NCBI GenBank assembly: GCA_019059635.1
Contig: JAGVRJ010000006.1
Coordinates: forward strand, 558,001-622,000
Reading direction: 5' to 3'
Source of the DNA: Proales similis
Lineage: Eukaryota; Rotifera; Eurotatoria; Ploima; Proalidae
Length of the DNA stretch: 64,000 nucleotides
The position numbers were made by a program, and so were the translations under genes. Shown here piece after piece: positions 50,048-59,738 of the stretch. Positions within the stretch are counted from its first letter, which is position 1. Every line of letters starts with the position of its first letter. Under the pieces are notes generated by a model. It ran no database searches. It saw only the letters and a program-made list of their open reading frames with translations, and had not been told where the DNA came from.

Positions 50048-50839
50048 TCATTTATTTCCCTCTATTGGTGGTTTTCTTTCTTGCTCGAGAGCTTCATCCA
50101 CTCCGGCCGTAACCGTTAGACGATTCTGATCGAAATTGCATCTGATTGATCCAAAGTCGGTGTTCTCAGGCAGAGTACTTCGTCTATAATAGTAAACTCT
50201 TGACGACTTGTCGCGCGTCTCCTGTTTATCTTCAGCCTGAACAATCAAATCCCGATCCTTACAGGTTACGTTTACTTTGCTTGGATCGATATTTTCCGGC
50301 AGTGAGAATTTCATTTCGAGACTTTTCTTGCCTTCTTTATCTACCACTCTTGGATACAGATCTTCAGCTTCCTTTTTTTGTTCATATTTAAACGGCAGCT
50401 CCATCACAAGCCGTCCATTGCCGGTAACAAAGCTAACGAGCTTTGTTTTATCCACGTTGATTGGTAGTTTGTAGGTCTTTTTGAATTCCCGCATCATGTA
50501 ATCACTCTCGTCTTTTGGTTTTTGTCCTTCGCAACCCCACACTGTAAGCTGGTCGTCTTTTATTTCTGTCTTAATCGAGTCGGGATTGAAACCGCGACAA
50601 TCTACTTCTATGCGATGTCGTAATGGCACATTTGGCACGAAAGGTCTCTCTGGGGTTATGCTCAGTGGTGCAAAGTCAGGAATATTGAGCCAACGAATAT
50701 TCCGACTGAGAAGCCTATCAAGTTCATCAAATGGGTCAAAAAGATCCAAAGTTGTTGGTGCCCACAGATTATCATTCCGGAGCCATGAGTTCATGTCAAA
50801 CATGGATCTCGGAAAAAATGACGGTTCGATTAGCGACAT
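50048..50839 (-). CDS. Small heat-shock protein, p40 type, diverged paralogue
   Basis: Intronless, 263 aa. ATG at 50839 gives MSLIEPSFFPRSMFDMNSW, parallel to the arm copies. Same plan: tryptophan-containing N terminus with LDLFDPFDELDRLLSRNI, a first alpha-crystallin domain (HRIEVDCRGFNPDSIKTEIK ... GRLVMELPFKYEQK) and a second (SLEMKFSLPENIDPSKVNV ... NRLTVTAGVD). It is clearly homologous to the arm genes but differs along its length, so the duplication that made it is much older than the palindrome. An in-frame TTG upstream is not needed as a start. No perfect three-unit heat-shock element is obvious in the 120 bp upstream. Confidence 0.94.
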   Translation of the reverse strand: MSLIEPSFFPRSMFDMNSWLRNDNLWAPTTLDLFDPFDELDRLLSRNIRWLNIPDFAPLSITPERPFVPNVPLRHRIEVDCRGFNPDSIKTEIKDDQLTVWGCEGQKPKDESDYMMREFKKTYKLPINVDKTKLVSFVTGNGRLVMELPFKYEQKKEAEDLYPRVVDKEGKKSLEMKFSLPENIDPSKVNVTCKDRDLIVQAEDKQETRDKSSRVYYYRRSTLPENTDFGSIRCNFDQNRLTVTAGVDEALEQERKPPIEGNK

Positions 50840-51121
50840 TCTTGACTGCAATTTAAGACTCTACTGAAACTGCTCTTTCAATTAAATATCATACAGGAGT
50901 TGTTTAAATACCACCAAAACTTCTGTTTTTAAAAAGCGGAAGGATCGTTGTTGTGTTTTTTTAGTTATTCTTAATCTAATTCAAGAAGTCGTAGGATTGG
51001 CGATCAAGCTAATTTTGGATTATCTAAATCTTTGCGCCGAAAAATCTGGAGTGGCAACTAATGCCATTCATGGTCAGAGTTTTGATCTAGATCTTTATCA
51101 AAACCTTAAAATAACTTAATT
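50840..51121. other. Short intergenic, sHSP paralogue to truncated gene
   Basis: 282 bp, AT-rich, between the sHSP 5' end and the stop of the next minus-strand gene. No repeat or RNA gene seen. Confidence 0.5.
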
Positions 51122-52276
51122 TCAAGTAAAGGTTATTTTTTGCGTTCTCAAAAGTAACTTGCCGAAGTATTTTTTGCGCTGCTCGAATTCTTGCATCAGT
51201 TGGTCGGTTAAGTCAGAGAGACCTCTTTTTTGCATGACAGGAGTTGGCGGGGGTGGCGCGGGTCTATCGAGCTTAAATGAGTTTAGCTTGCATTCCAGTG
51301 ACGCTGTTTGGCAATCTTTCTTAACCTTTTTAGATAAGGCTCAAATTATTGGAAAGTTTCAAATCTTTTATATAAAATCTCAAAAACAAGCCTGGATCGT
51401 TTGATTGGTTTTTAATGATTTAATATGTTGATTTGAAAATTTGGACGCATTTTTTTCTTTTCGTGCCGTTTCGAGAGTAATTACATCAGCTGATTTCAAC
51501 CTTTCTTTTCGAAAAGAAACTATATCATGTGCTAAAGAGGCTGGGAGTCTTGCTCCTTGACCAGATATTTGATCGGAAAAATTCAGCTGTTCTAAATTGA
51601 GTGGCGGCGCAGGGGGTATAGTTTTTGGAATTAAAGTCGAATTCTGCAACGAGTTAGCATCACCAATTTGATTTTCTTCATTCGTTTCAAACTGGTTCTG
51701 ATTTTGGGAATGAGAGACACCTGGTTCTAAATAAGGCTTAACGTGAACAGATCTTTTCACTTTGACTTCAGAATCTGAGGTAACTGGTTGGCTAATTGCT
51801 TGTAGTTGCTTCATATTTTGGTTTACTCCTGTAGACTGGACAGTCTTTTTTGCATTTGAATTCGTACAGCGCGGTATCGAAGATGAACAAGGTAAAGAAA
51901 ATTGCTCTTCGGTTTCGGCATGTCCTTTCGTGGTCGTAGATCTGCATCTTTTACGAAGTTTTTTGTCGATTAACGACCTAATCACTGAAAGAAATGAATC
52001 TTTTTTGAGACTTGATTTTGGTTCAACACTACTATTCCTTGATTGTGTTAATTTTGATAAATCATGGCGACTTTTGCGGACGTTTGCAAGTTCTTTTTCA
52101 AGCTCTATTTCACGTTTTTTCAGCAGTTTCTCAGCTTTCTCAATTTTTCTTTGATTTTCTCTCTTTTCATTTTGACTCTTTATAACATGAAATATCGAAA
52201 CAATAAAACTATCCGCATGCTCTCGGAACAGAAAATTAAATCCGACATAGCAGCTCTTTGGTTTAAAAATTTTGGT
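51122..52276 (-). pseudogene. 3' end of a coiled-coil, proline-rich gene (formin-tail-like), 5' part missing
   Basis: Two exons can be joined in frame: an upstream open stretch reaching to about 52276 and ending at 51485, and a last exon 51325-51122 (68 codons with stop). The upstream exon has no in-frame ATG before a stop at 52277-52279, so the 5' part must come from a splice or be lost. Visible: a hydrophobic helix with DSFIVSIFHVIKSQNEKREN, then a charged coiled coil (KAEKLLKKREIELEKELANV), a basic stretch, a TIPPAPPLNLEQL proline patch, PAPPPPTP, and a C-terminal LSDLTDQLMQEFEQRKK that resembles a formin DAD or WH2 helix. This order recalls the end of FH2 plus tail of a formin, but the FH2 core is absent. 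The right arm of the inverted duplication begins 180 bp upstream, so truncation by that event is plausible. Confidence 0.4.
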
Positions 52277-52918
52277 TCAATAGAAAAAAGAGGTAGGGAT
52301 AAAAATTACATCGGCAGGAAAGAAGTGGAAGGTGTCGCTTGCTTGATAATAAGTAAACTCCGAGTAAATTTCAAATTCCCACAGAAGAAATGGATGCTAC
52401 GAGTTTTTAACCAGATTCTCAATCATTTTTTAAATTTTTTTAGACAAAAAAAAAATATTTACACTTTCGTTTGCGAATAGGCGAAAAAAATATTTCTGAG
52501 TCGCATTTTCTCGAGTCAAAAATAACAACCCGAATTCGTTGCCTTCCCATTCTTGATGAAGAGGCTCTTTTGATGAATAAATTTGTGCAAAGCCGATAGC
52601 AAGGTTCTAAACAAGGAATTCTTAGTTGATTTTTTCTAATCGTTCGTTACTAACCTTGTTTTTTGATTTCATCTCTACAAATTCTTTTCTGAAATAAATT
52701 GAAATCATCATGAAAATCATGTTTCAATCAAGCCTTGGAAACGATTGCTAGGAAATTAGTTTTTATTCAATTTAAAAACCAATTAGATGCTACTATCCCA
52801 TATATTAAAATCTTTTATTGAAATTCTAGCGATATTTATGACCACGAAATAACAGAAATTATTAACTATTAATAAATAAAAACATGTGGGAAGTTTAAAA
52901 TTCAGTCTTTTCCTCCTC

Positions 52919-53746
52919 TCATTTGGGCTGCTCAATCTTAGATGAATTGGCATTCTGGACTTGAATCGGTATTGCTCGCTGATGCTGAGGAGCAGACAGA
53001 AGTGGTGCTTTAACAGTTAGCTGCTGGCCGTCTAGGTGGCATTGAAGTGCACTCAAGTCGGTATCATGAGGCAGTGTACTTCGACGGTAGTAACAAGTAT
53101 GAGAGTAGCTGTCGTTGCGCTCTTGTTTGTCTTCGGCCCGCACAATTAGGTCCCGATCTTTGCATGTTACTTGCAGCTTGTTAGGGTCGATGTTCTTGGG
53201 TATGTGCAGGTTAAGCTCCACAGACTTGGTTCCGTCTTGCGCTTCGACCAATCTGGGGAACTCGTCGTTGAGAGATCCGACCTTTTGCTGATGTTTGAGG
53301 GGAATTTCAATAACTAGCTGTCCAGCATTGGTCATGAAGCTGACAAGCTTGTCAGTTTCAGCATTCTCAGGGATGTTGAAAGAGCGTCGGAACTCGCGTA
53401 TCGAGTAGTCTTGTTCTGAACTTGGTCGCTCGCCCTCGCTCCCGCTGACCACGAGTTTGTCATCTTTGATCTCAGTCTTGACCGATTTGGGATCGAACCC
53501 TCGGCAGTCGACGGACACGCGGAAACTTTGAGGCACACGAAGAGCTCTGAGAGGTGCTTGAGAGATGCTGTCGGCCAGAAAATCGGGAATGTCGATCCAC
53601 ATCATGTTTCGACTCATGAGTCTGTCGAGTTCGTCAAAAGGATCAAAGAGATCTAGCGTTGGCGCGGGCCATAATGCATCCGGCCTGGTCCATAAATCCA
53701 TGTCGAACATGGATCGAGGGAAGAATCCGTGTCGAATGAGAGACAT
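52919..53746 (-). CDS. Small heat-shock protein, p40 type with two alpha-crystallin domains (right arm copy)
   Basis: Intronless, 275 aa, protein identical to the left-arm gene at 37074-37901. Same start (MSLIRHGFF), same two alpha-crystallin domains, same 3' region with the polyadenylation signal (AATAAA on the minus strand at about 52814-52819). Upstream on the minus strand lie the TATA box and three-unit heat-shock element, so both copies are likely to respond alike. Transcribed toward the spacer, as is the left copy: the two genes converge across about 15 kb. Confidence 0.95.
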   Translation of the reverse strand: MSLIRHGFFPRSMFDMDLWTRPDALWPAPTLDLFDPFDELDRLMSRNMMWIDIPDFLADSISQAPLRALRVPQSFRVSVDCRGFDPKSVKTEIKDDKLVVSGSEGERPSSEQDYSIREFRRSFNIPENAETDKLVSFMTNAGQLVIEIPLKHQQKVGSLNDEFPRLVEAQDGTKSVELNLHIPKNIDPNKLQVTCKDRDLIVRAEDKQERNDSYSHTCYYRRSTLPHDTDLSALQCHLDGQQLTVKAPLLSAPQHQRAIPIQVQNANSSKIEQPK

Positions 53747-53845
53747 GCTTAAGGGTATTGGTTCTGATTTAAAGGATAGCAATGAGTTTTTTGTTCTAGC
53801 TTTTTTAATTTGCTTGTCGTTTAGAACTGAAAAAAACAGGAAAAA

Positions 53846-53851
53846 TTTATA
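53846..53851 (-). promoter_or_regulatory. TATA box of right sHSP gene
   Basis: TATAAA on the minus strand, mirror of 36967-36972. Confidence 0.6.
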
Positions 53852-53963
53852 GAGTTTGCTGGTGAATATTCGAGAAAAGTCTTGAATTTGGTGGTAGATT
53901 TAAGAACCAAGAAGACTAAGGTCTGGTCTGGGGTACCTAGTACAGAAAAGAACACATAATCTG

Positions 53964-53976
53964 GAATGTTCTAGAA
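53964..53976 (-). promoter_or_regulatory. Heat-shock element of right sHSP gene
   Basis: Perfect GAA-2nt-TTC-2nt-GAA on the plus strand, mirror of 36842-36854, about 110 bp upstream of the TATA box. Confidence 0.75.
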
Positions 53977-54161
53977 TCAAGATGCATCTAGAAACAACCC
54001 AAACTTGATATACTCCCTTCTTCCAGAAATATGAGAAAAACATATCTGACTGAGGAATCGAAGTTATTCAACTAAAATCTGCCCTGATAATGAAAGCCTC
54101 TCAGAAACTGGTCTAGTCAGATTGTTAATGGGAGGCTGAGGTTACCGAAAGAGGCCAAGCA

Positions 54162-54234
54162 GCCCGGCTAGCTCAGTCGGTAGAGCATGGGACTCTTAAT
54201 CCCAGGGTCGTGGGTTCGAGCCCCACGTTGGGCG
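54162..54234 (+). tRNA. tRNA-Lys (anticodon CUU)
   Basis: Mirror of the copy at 36584-36656. Cloverleaf and B box intact, followed by GAATATTTTTT. Confidence 0.97.
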
Positions 54235-54463
54235 AATATTTTTTACAATCAAGACTCTTATCATTCTATACATTTTATTATACCAATGCAAAGAAAAGTC
54301 TAACAGACAACATAAGATTTTGGTCCAGTTGAGTTTCAAACGCCATTGAGTTCTAACTTTCTCATTTAGTTGGCAATCAATAAGGGCCGATTTAGATTCA
54401 TCTGTAGAAGAATAAAAATACGGAAAAAGGTTGATGTAGAAGCAATCTATCAGAGAAAGACAA

Positions 54464-54536
54464 GCCCGGCTAGCTCAGTCGGTAGAGCATGGGACTCTTA
54501 ATCCCAGGGTCGTGGGTTCGAGCCCCACGTTGGGCG
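54464..54536 (+). tRNA. tRNA-Lys (anticodon CUU)
   Basis: Mirror of the copy at 36282-36354. Outermost element of the right arm. Similarity between arms ends 3 nt after it. Confidence 0.97.
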
Positions 54537-54539
54537 AAT

Positions 54540-55236
54540 ATTTTTTTAAATTTAATTGATTAAATTCTTTTAAGCTTCTTTTAAGCTTCTAGTTTATTTT
54601 GAATCACCTTTAAAAACAAAATAGTCATTCAAATATAAAAAGGTTAATCTTTCTAATTGCTTTAAGCTTATTTCTTTAAATTGGAATTATAAAAGGATTA
54701 TCTTGAACTAGTTTACTGGTAATTGAGACTGTCCCTCGAGATCAAAGCTTGTGCATCAGTTTGTTTCTGAATCATTAAGTTATGTTTTTTTTCTTAAGTT
54801 CAATATAATTTCTTTAATTCAATAACTGCTTTGAATGTAAGATGCATAACTTGAGATCCTTGAACAGAACTTGAATAGCTACTAGTTTTAGTTTCCAATT
54901 TTTCTGGCATATAAAAAATTAATAAATTTATTGTTCAACGACCCTTTTAACGAGCTGACTGACCTATGAAATTTTAAATATTTATAATATATGGTCATCG
55001 ATAAAAGCATGATTGATTAGATCAATTAATATATCTCACTAAAACTGATGCTCAGATTAAGAGCTGAATTGTGATGTATTATTCATTCAGCCTAGTCTCA
55101 GTGTTGTTGGCTGTTCCAACAACAAATCATCTTTAATAGAAACATAAATAAATTAATAAATGGAATAAATAAATTGACTGATCCAGAGTCTTTGGTTCTC
55201 AAATAATAGCTAGGCTAACAAGGCTATTCGACTTTT
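54540..55236. other. Intergenic, right arm to TOB 3' end
   Basis: About 700 bp, strongly AT-rich, presumably including the TOB 3' UTR. No gene, repeat or RNA seen. Confidence 0.5.
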
Positions 55237-57255
55237 CTATAATTTGAGACAGTCACCGTTTTTGCCCCACAAGTTTGGGCTAAAGAGATGGCCTTGGATG
55301 GGCTGGGATTGTACTCGTATCTCTTTATCATCAGATGGAAGATAAACCGGGGTTTGGATCAATGATGCACCGACCGGTGCGTGAAAATGGTTGTTTTTTG
55401 ACTTTCCTTTTGAACTTGTTCTTATGTTATTTGGCTTATCATGGAACATAAGTGCACCCAAGTTAGAACGAGAGTGCAGTTGAGTCAAAAATGTCGGATT
55501 GCTTACAATATTTAACTCATTCGAAGTCAAAGTTGCCGGTCGCCTCGCATCACTAGAATAAGTACTTTCATGATATGAACGAGTTTGCAATTGACCGCCT
55601 CTCTGTCGACCCTTGCCTCTGTTTCCATATGCTGATGCTTTTGGTGGAGAAAATCCGTTGAAAGTGTTCATCGTTGAGAACATATTTACTGGAGAAGCGC
55701 CGGGTGCGGACGGATTTATAATTGATGATTTTTTTATTTGCTCGGCTTGCATCTTTTGTAGAGCTAGGGCATTATACAAACGGTTGAGCTTGTAATAGTA
55801 AGGAAATGATTCAACGTAGCCACAATAGGAATCATCGTTTTCCTGTTTTTCGCTTTCTTTTTTCTCTGACTTTTTAGTCTTTTTGGCAGCTTTGGGCTTT
55901 TTCTCTTTCTTGGAGGTTTGAATATCTTTAGCCTCTGTTTGGTCGATTGTGGTCTTGCTCGAAGAGTCAGACGAAGAAAGAGCTGTATTCACTGGTGCAT
56001 TTGCATTAGGACTTAGATTCTGCAGAAACCCGTCATAAATACTTGCGCTATCCTCCGGATCCACTGAGTGCAATGTAGAGCCTTTTAAACCAGAGGCTGC
56101 AAATTGCGGGCCAGAAATTGAAGACGAGGCAGGTGAAGCTAAAAACCCGTAATTTGCTGATGAACTACTTGTTACATTAGAATTAGGAGTATCGCTTCTT
56201 TCGGAGAAAAGTTCTGAATGAATTGAGCTTGAGATTACACTCAGATCATATGGATTAAAAGCTTTGAAACTGCTCGAATGGGCCGATGGTTCAGAATAAT
56301 TGACGAACTCGTTTAAATTCGAGCTTTCCAACAACTGACTCTGCTGAAGCTTGTCTGTGATATTCTCATTAATTAACAGCTTTGTGCCCAAAGTATCTGA
56401 CTTTTCACCATAGCGAGCAAATAAAGAGAATGGGTTGATGGATTCTGTTTCAGGTAGCCATGAAAGTCCGATTGCGTTGGCGTCCGAGCCGAAAGATGAC
56501 GCACAAGAAGATGATGAAGATGAAAAGTAGCTGCTGTCATTAAATGAAATTCCATTGTACTGAGGATTCTGCTTTTCTCTCTGCTTAAATTGGTCGATAT
56601 TTATGCTGTTAGACTTGACGCAGGACTGGCTGTTTTTACTGCTCGGACTGTAGACTATATGCGGTGGAGTAATTGTTCGCTGCTCTGGTGTCAATCTATT
56701 AATGCGATCAAATAACGGTGCAGGGGATGAACGAGGAAATATGGTGCTCAGTTCATCGTCTTGTTCATTAGTTTCGAGTTCTATTTTTTTTTCTTCATTG
56801 CAAGAGCTATTCTGTCTGATAAAAGCGGTTAGCTTTTCATCAAATATGTTGGCTGAATTTGCTACTTCTAGCTTTTGATTTGAATCATTTTGGCTTGCCA
56901 TTCGAGCTATAGTATAAGTGAAGCCGATAACATCACCAAATCGAACGCTTACTTCACCTGGATCAATCCAAAGAGTGAAGTCGTTCGGCAGGCCGAGTTG
57001 ATTAAGATTAAGACCAGTTTCTTTAACTACATGCACAAGAACCGGATCAAAATAATTCTCGGATCGCTTTATGCGTAAACAGCGATAAGCTTGACCTTTC
57101 ATCGGGTTTTCTGGATACCAGTGTTGGGCGTATCGCTGGCTAAGAACCTCTGAAAGCTTTTGTACAAATGAGTCTATTTTTTCATTGCTCAGCTGTCCAT
57201 ATTTTGTGATGAATTTGCGGAAAAACTCAACGCCTTCTTTTATTTCGTCTCTCAT
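55237..57255 (-). CDS. TOB: TOB/BTG family antiproliferative protein with long tail
   Basis: BTG/Tob proteins bind the CAF1 (CNOT7/8) deadenylase and promote mRNA deadenylation; they slow proliferation. Single coding exon, ATG at 57255, 672 aa. The APRO/BTG domain is residues 1 to about 120: box A with YAQHWYPENPMKGQAYRCLR and box B with LPNDFTLWIDPGEVSVRFGD. The remaining roughly 550 residues are low-complexity, Ser/Asn/Gln-rich (runs of serine near residues 290 and 410), with a lysine-rich block (KKEKKPKAAKKTKKSEKKE) at about 490-510 that could be a nuclear localisation signal. A clear PAM2 motif, as in vertebrate TOB1/2, was not found. The frame is open upstream of the ATG, but an acceptor-like TCTAG lies 8 nt before it, so I take this ATG as the start. 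Confidence 0.9.
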   Translation of the reverse strand: MRDEIKEGVEFFRKFITKYGQLSNEKIDSFVQKLSEVLSQRYAQHWYPENPMKGQAYRCLRIKRSENYFDPVLVHVVKETGLNLNQLGLPNDFTLWIDPGEVSVRFGDVIGFTYTIARMASQNDSNQKLEVANSANIFDEKLTAFIRQNSSCNEEKKIELETNEQDDELSTIFPRSSPAPLFDRINRLTPEQRTITPPHIVYSPSSKNSQSCVKSNSINIDQFKQREKQNPQYNGISFNDSSYFSSSSSSCASSFGSDANAIGLSWLPETESINPFSLFARYGEKSDTLGTKLLINENITDKLQQSQLLESSNLNEFVNYSEPSAHSSSFKAFNPYDLSVISSSIHSELFSERSDTPNSNVTSSSSANYGFLASPASSSISGPQFAASGLKGSTLHSVDPEDSASIYDGFLQNLSPNANAPVNTALSSSDSSSKTTIDQTEAKDIQTSKKEKKPKAAKKTKKSEKKESEKQENDDSYCGYVESFPYYYKLNRLYNALALQKMQAEQIKKSSIINPSAPGASPVNMFSTMNTFNGFSPPKASAYGNRGKGRQRGGQLQTRSYHESTYSSDARRPATLTSNELNIVSNPTFLTQLHSRSNLGALMFHDKPNNIRTSSKGKSKNNHFHAPVGASLIQTPVYLPSDDKEIRVQSQPIQGHLFSPNLWGKNGDCLKL

Positions 57256-59738
57256 TTTGTATTCTAGATGGGGAAAAAACAAATAAATAGCAAACAAATT
57301 ATATAAACATAATTTTTGAATTAATAAAAACAAAGCGGTAAAATGCATACAGCTCAACCATTTCAGTGCAGTGATAGTGAAAGATCAAAAGAGATGCACA
57401 CATGAGTAGAATATTGTGGCTACATGAGCAGGAAAAACGAATTTGCGTCATATGTTATTGACGCCTACGCAGGCCGCTATTGAATTTTTTAACATGGGGC
57501 TCTAAGGCATGTCTGACATTAAGTTTAGCCAAAGACTCAACCTCTTCGCCACATATTTATAGTTGTGACCTAATTTGAATAAGCAAGAAATGTCTGGAAA
57601 ACACTCGGTCAAGATCAGTAATTTAAATTAATCGGCTGACATTGACTAAATGGAATGGAATATATGGACCTGGCTACTATGGTGACTGCTCTGCACTGCA
57701 GCTTGGAGCCCATATGAAACTTCTCATTTATAAAATTTGCGCACGACGCAATTAGACACTGAATTGCGCACAGATTTTGCCTCGCCCGAATGCTCAAGGC
57801 GCCTAATAATAGCGATTCTTAGATTTGCGTTTGAAAAAACTCCATCCGACATCCAGATCAGTCGTCATTGAAAATGTGCATAATTCTTGCGCGATGAATG
57901 AATGTCATTCACTTACCTGCTGATCAATGTGCTCAATCGAATTTATAGCACGCAGGAAAACGGATATCGAATATCGCCCACTCACTTTAAACTATAATCT
58001 TCTCAAGTTGCAAACATTATTCGCTCACTCCTCCGTAGACACCCTCTTTATTTCTTTCTTTCAAACAATTCAATGCGACAACTCTTCGTCTTTCAAAAAA
58101 CTCACAAACAAATCGGCTTCAAGCAAAATGCAGCAGTCGAAAAGAAGGTTGCCTGTTATTCTATTCTAAATGTAAGATTCGTTCCTCATCATTAAATAGT
58201 TTGGAAGTGTTGCTATGATATAGTCAAATATTTATGAGCTTTCATGTCATTGAGCGCTAACAGTTTTATGCCGCTCGATAAAATAAGAAATTTCGCAATT
58301 GACTCATCATCCACATTTTTGCATAAGCCAACGTTATATAAGATTATATAACTTATGCTCATGCTCAGTAACATGATGTGGACTGTCTTGGGCTAAAAGC
58401 AGCGGAGAGAAACTTGGCTCACATTTATACAGGTGAGCAATGACGTTATTTTTTCCAAAGAATAAAACAAAAAAACTGCTGATGTAACGCTCATGTGATT
58501 ACCATAACTGCCTCAAGGTTTAGAAATTTTCAACATTTTGAATATTAGCATAAATAATGTACTTGCCAATCAGACAGTTAGCTCAAACTGCGCTGAAATA
58601 AATTCGATTCGGCCATATCGGTTTGGAAATTTCGCAGATAAAATAAATAATGACCGTCAAAAGAATTGTGACGCAAATATCCATTTCATAATAATATTTC
58701 ATAATAAAACATTTCTGAAATCTACTTAGAACTTGATGGTTTATTTATTCAAAAATTTCGCTTGAAGTGAGTCATCAGTTCTTACGGGAAAAAATACAAG
58801 ACTGGCCCCTTTCGTTGTTCTTTTATTTGTAAAGGCAATCAAAGATTTTTAGGAGAGTTTGGCCATATGTTTCTTAAATTTAATATGAATCATTTTTATT
58901 CTAACTTAGTGATAGTCAAATATTCTCGCCTTGCATTGGTTCTTTAAGCGCCAATAAGCATTTGTTACAAAAACAAATTTGCGATTAAACATGGCTAAGA
59001 AAACTTTTTCAAATGTCTTGAAGAATTTTCGTCGATCGGCAGGTTTTGTGTGCTCTAGGATCAAGTAAATTTATTGGGTTTAAGTCATCAAAACACCCAG
59101 ATGACTATCTAATAGCCTAGTAAAACTCGCTCCTCAGTAATGCGATGCATTCGAAAAATCTCATACTTTGATCGAAGCTTTCAAGCGAGTTAATCGAGAC
59201 GTTTCTTATTTTCTCTAAAATCTTGGACCAATTGAAAGTCAAAACAAAGATTTACTTTTTACGGTCGAATAATCAACCAAGTATTCAGCATAAGCATTTA
59301 AATACCCGAGAAGAACCAAAACTAAATGACAGATATCTGCTATCGTTAGAACCTATTTTTTTTAACGTAAAACCAAACAAAAAGAAACACATCGCACTTT
59401 ATACGAGTATGCTCACTTGGTTGTCTCAAATATCATCTTTGAAAAAAATCGTTTTAGTTTGTCTTAGTTAATTCAAAAGAGCTGATTAAAGCAGAAAACT
59501 GATGATAGTTATTCTGCTGCTCGCATAATTCTACGTGTCTGACAAATATAAGCTACCATCAACCTATGGATCGAATTGTCTGCCAGTGGCATTTCGATGC
59601 TGATAATAATAATAATAATTCCACCAAATACTTCGGTTTTAAACAGACGGAATCTTAAAAGACGAATAGCATGCCATCAGCTCAATCGGGCCCACTCGGT
59701 AGCTTGTTTCGACCACTAGCTTTCCTTTGCATTTTTAG
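57256..59738. other. 2.5-kb gene-free region between TOB and UXS1
   Basis: Divergent intergenic region. Contains an (AAT)n run at 59602-59619. Short open frames (for example 82 codons at 59223) show no domain. It should hold the promoters of both genes. No RNA gene or transposon recognised. Confidence 0.5.

Larger units (their letters stand above)
52455..54539 (-). repeat. Right arm of near-identical inverted duplication (about 2.09 kb)
   Basis: Mirror of 36279-38365, 2085 against 2087 nt; the 2-nt gap is explained by the T-run length difference. Contains the sHSP gene at 52919-53746 and tRNA-Lys genes at 54162 and 54464. The outer edge again falls 3 nt past a tRNA 3' end (54536). Confidence 0.95.

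Noticed and set aside
36282-54536. tRNA-derived SINEs
   Set aside because: All five copies are complete, identical 73-nt tRNA-Lys genes with T-run terminators and no SINE body or A-tail.
36279-54539. Palindrome as a simple assembly duplication
   Set aside because: Not excluded, but the arms differ at several positions and flank different genes on each side, which a plain repeat-collapse or mirror error would not give.
59223-59471. 82-codon open frame upstream of UXS1
   Set aside because: Lysine/isoleucine-rich AT-driven sequence with no family resemblance and no joinable exon.
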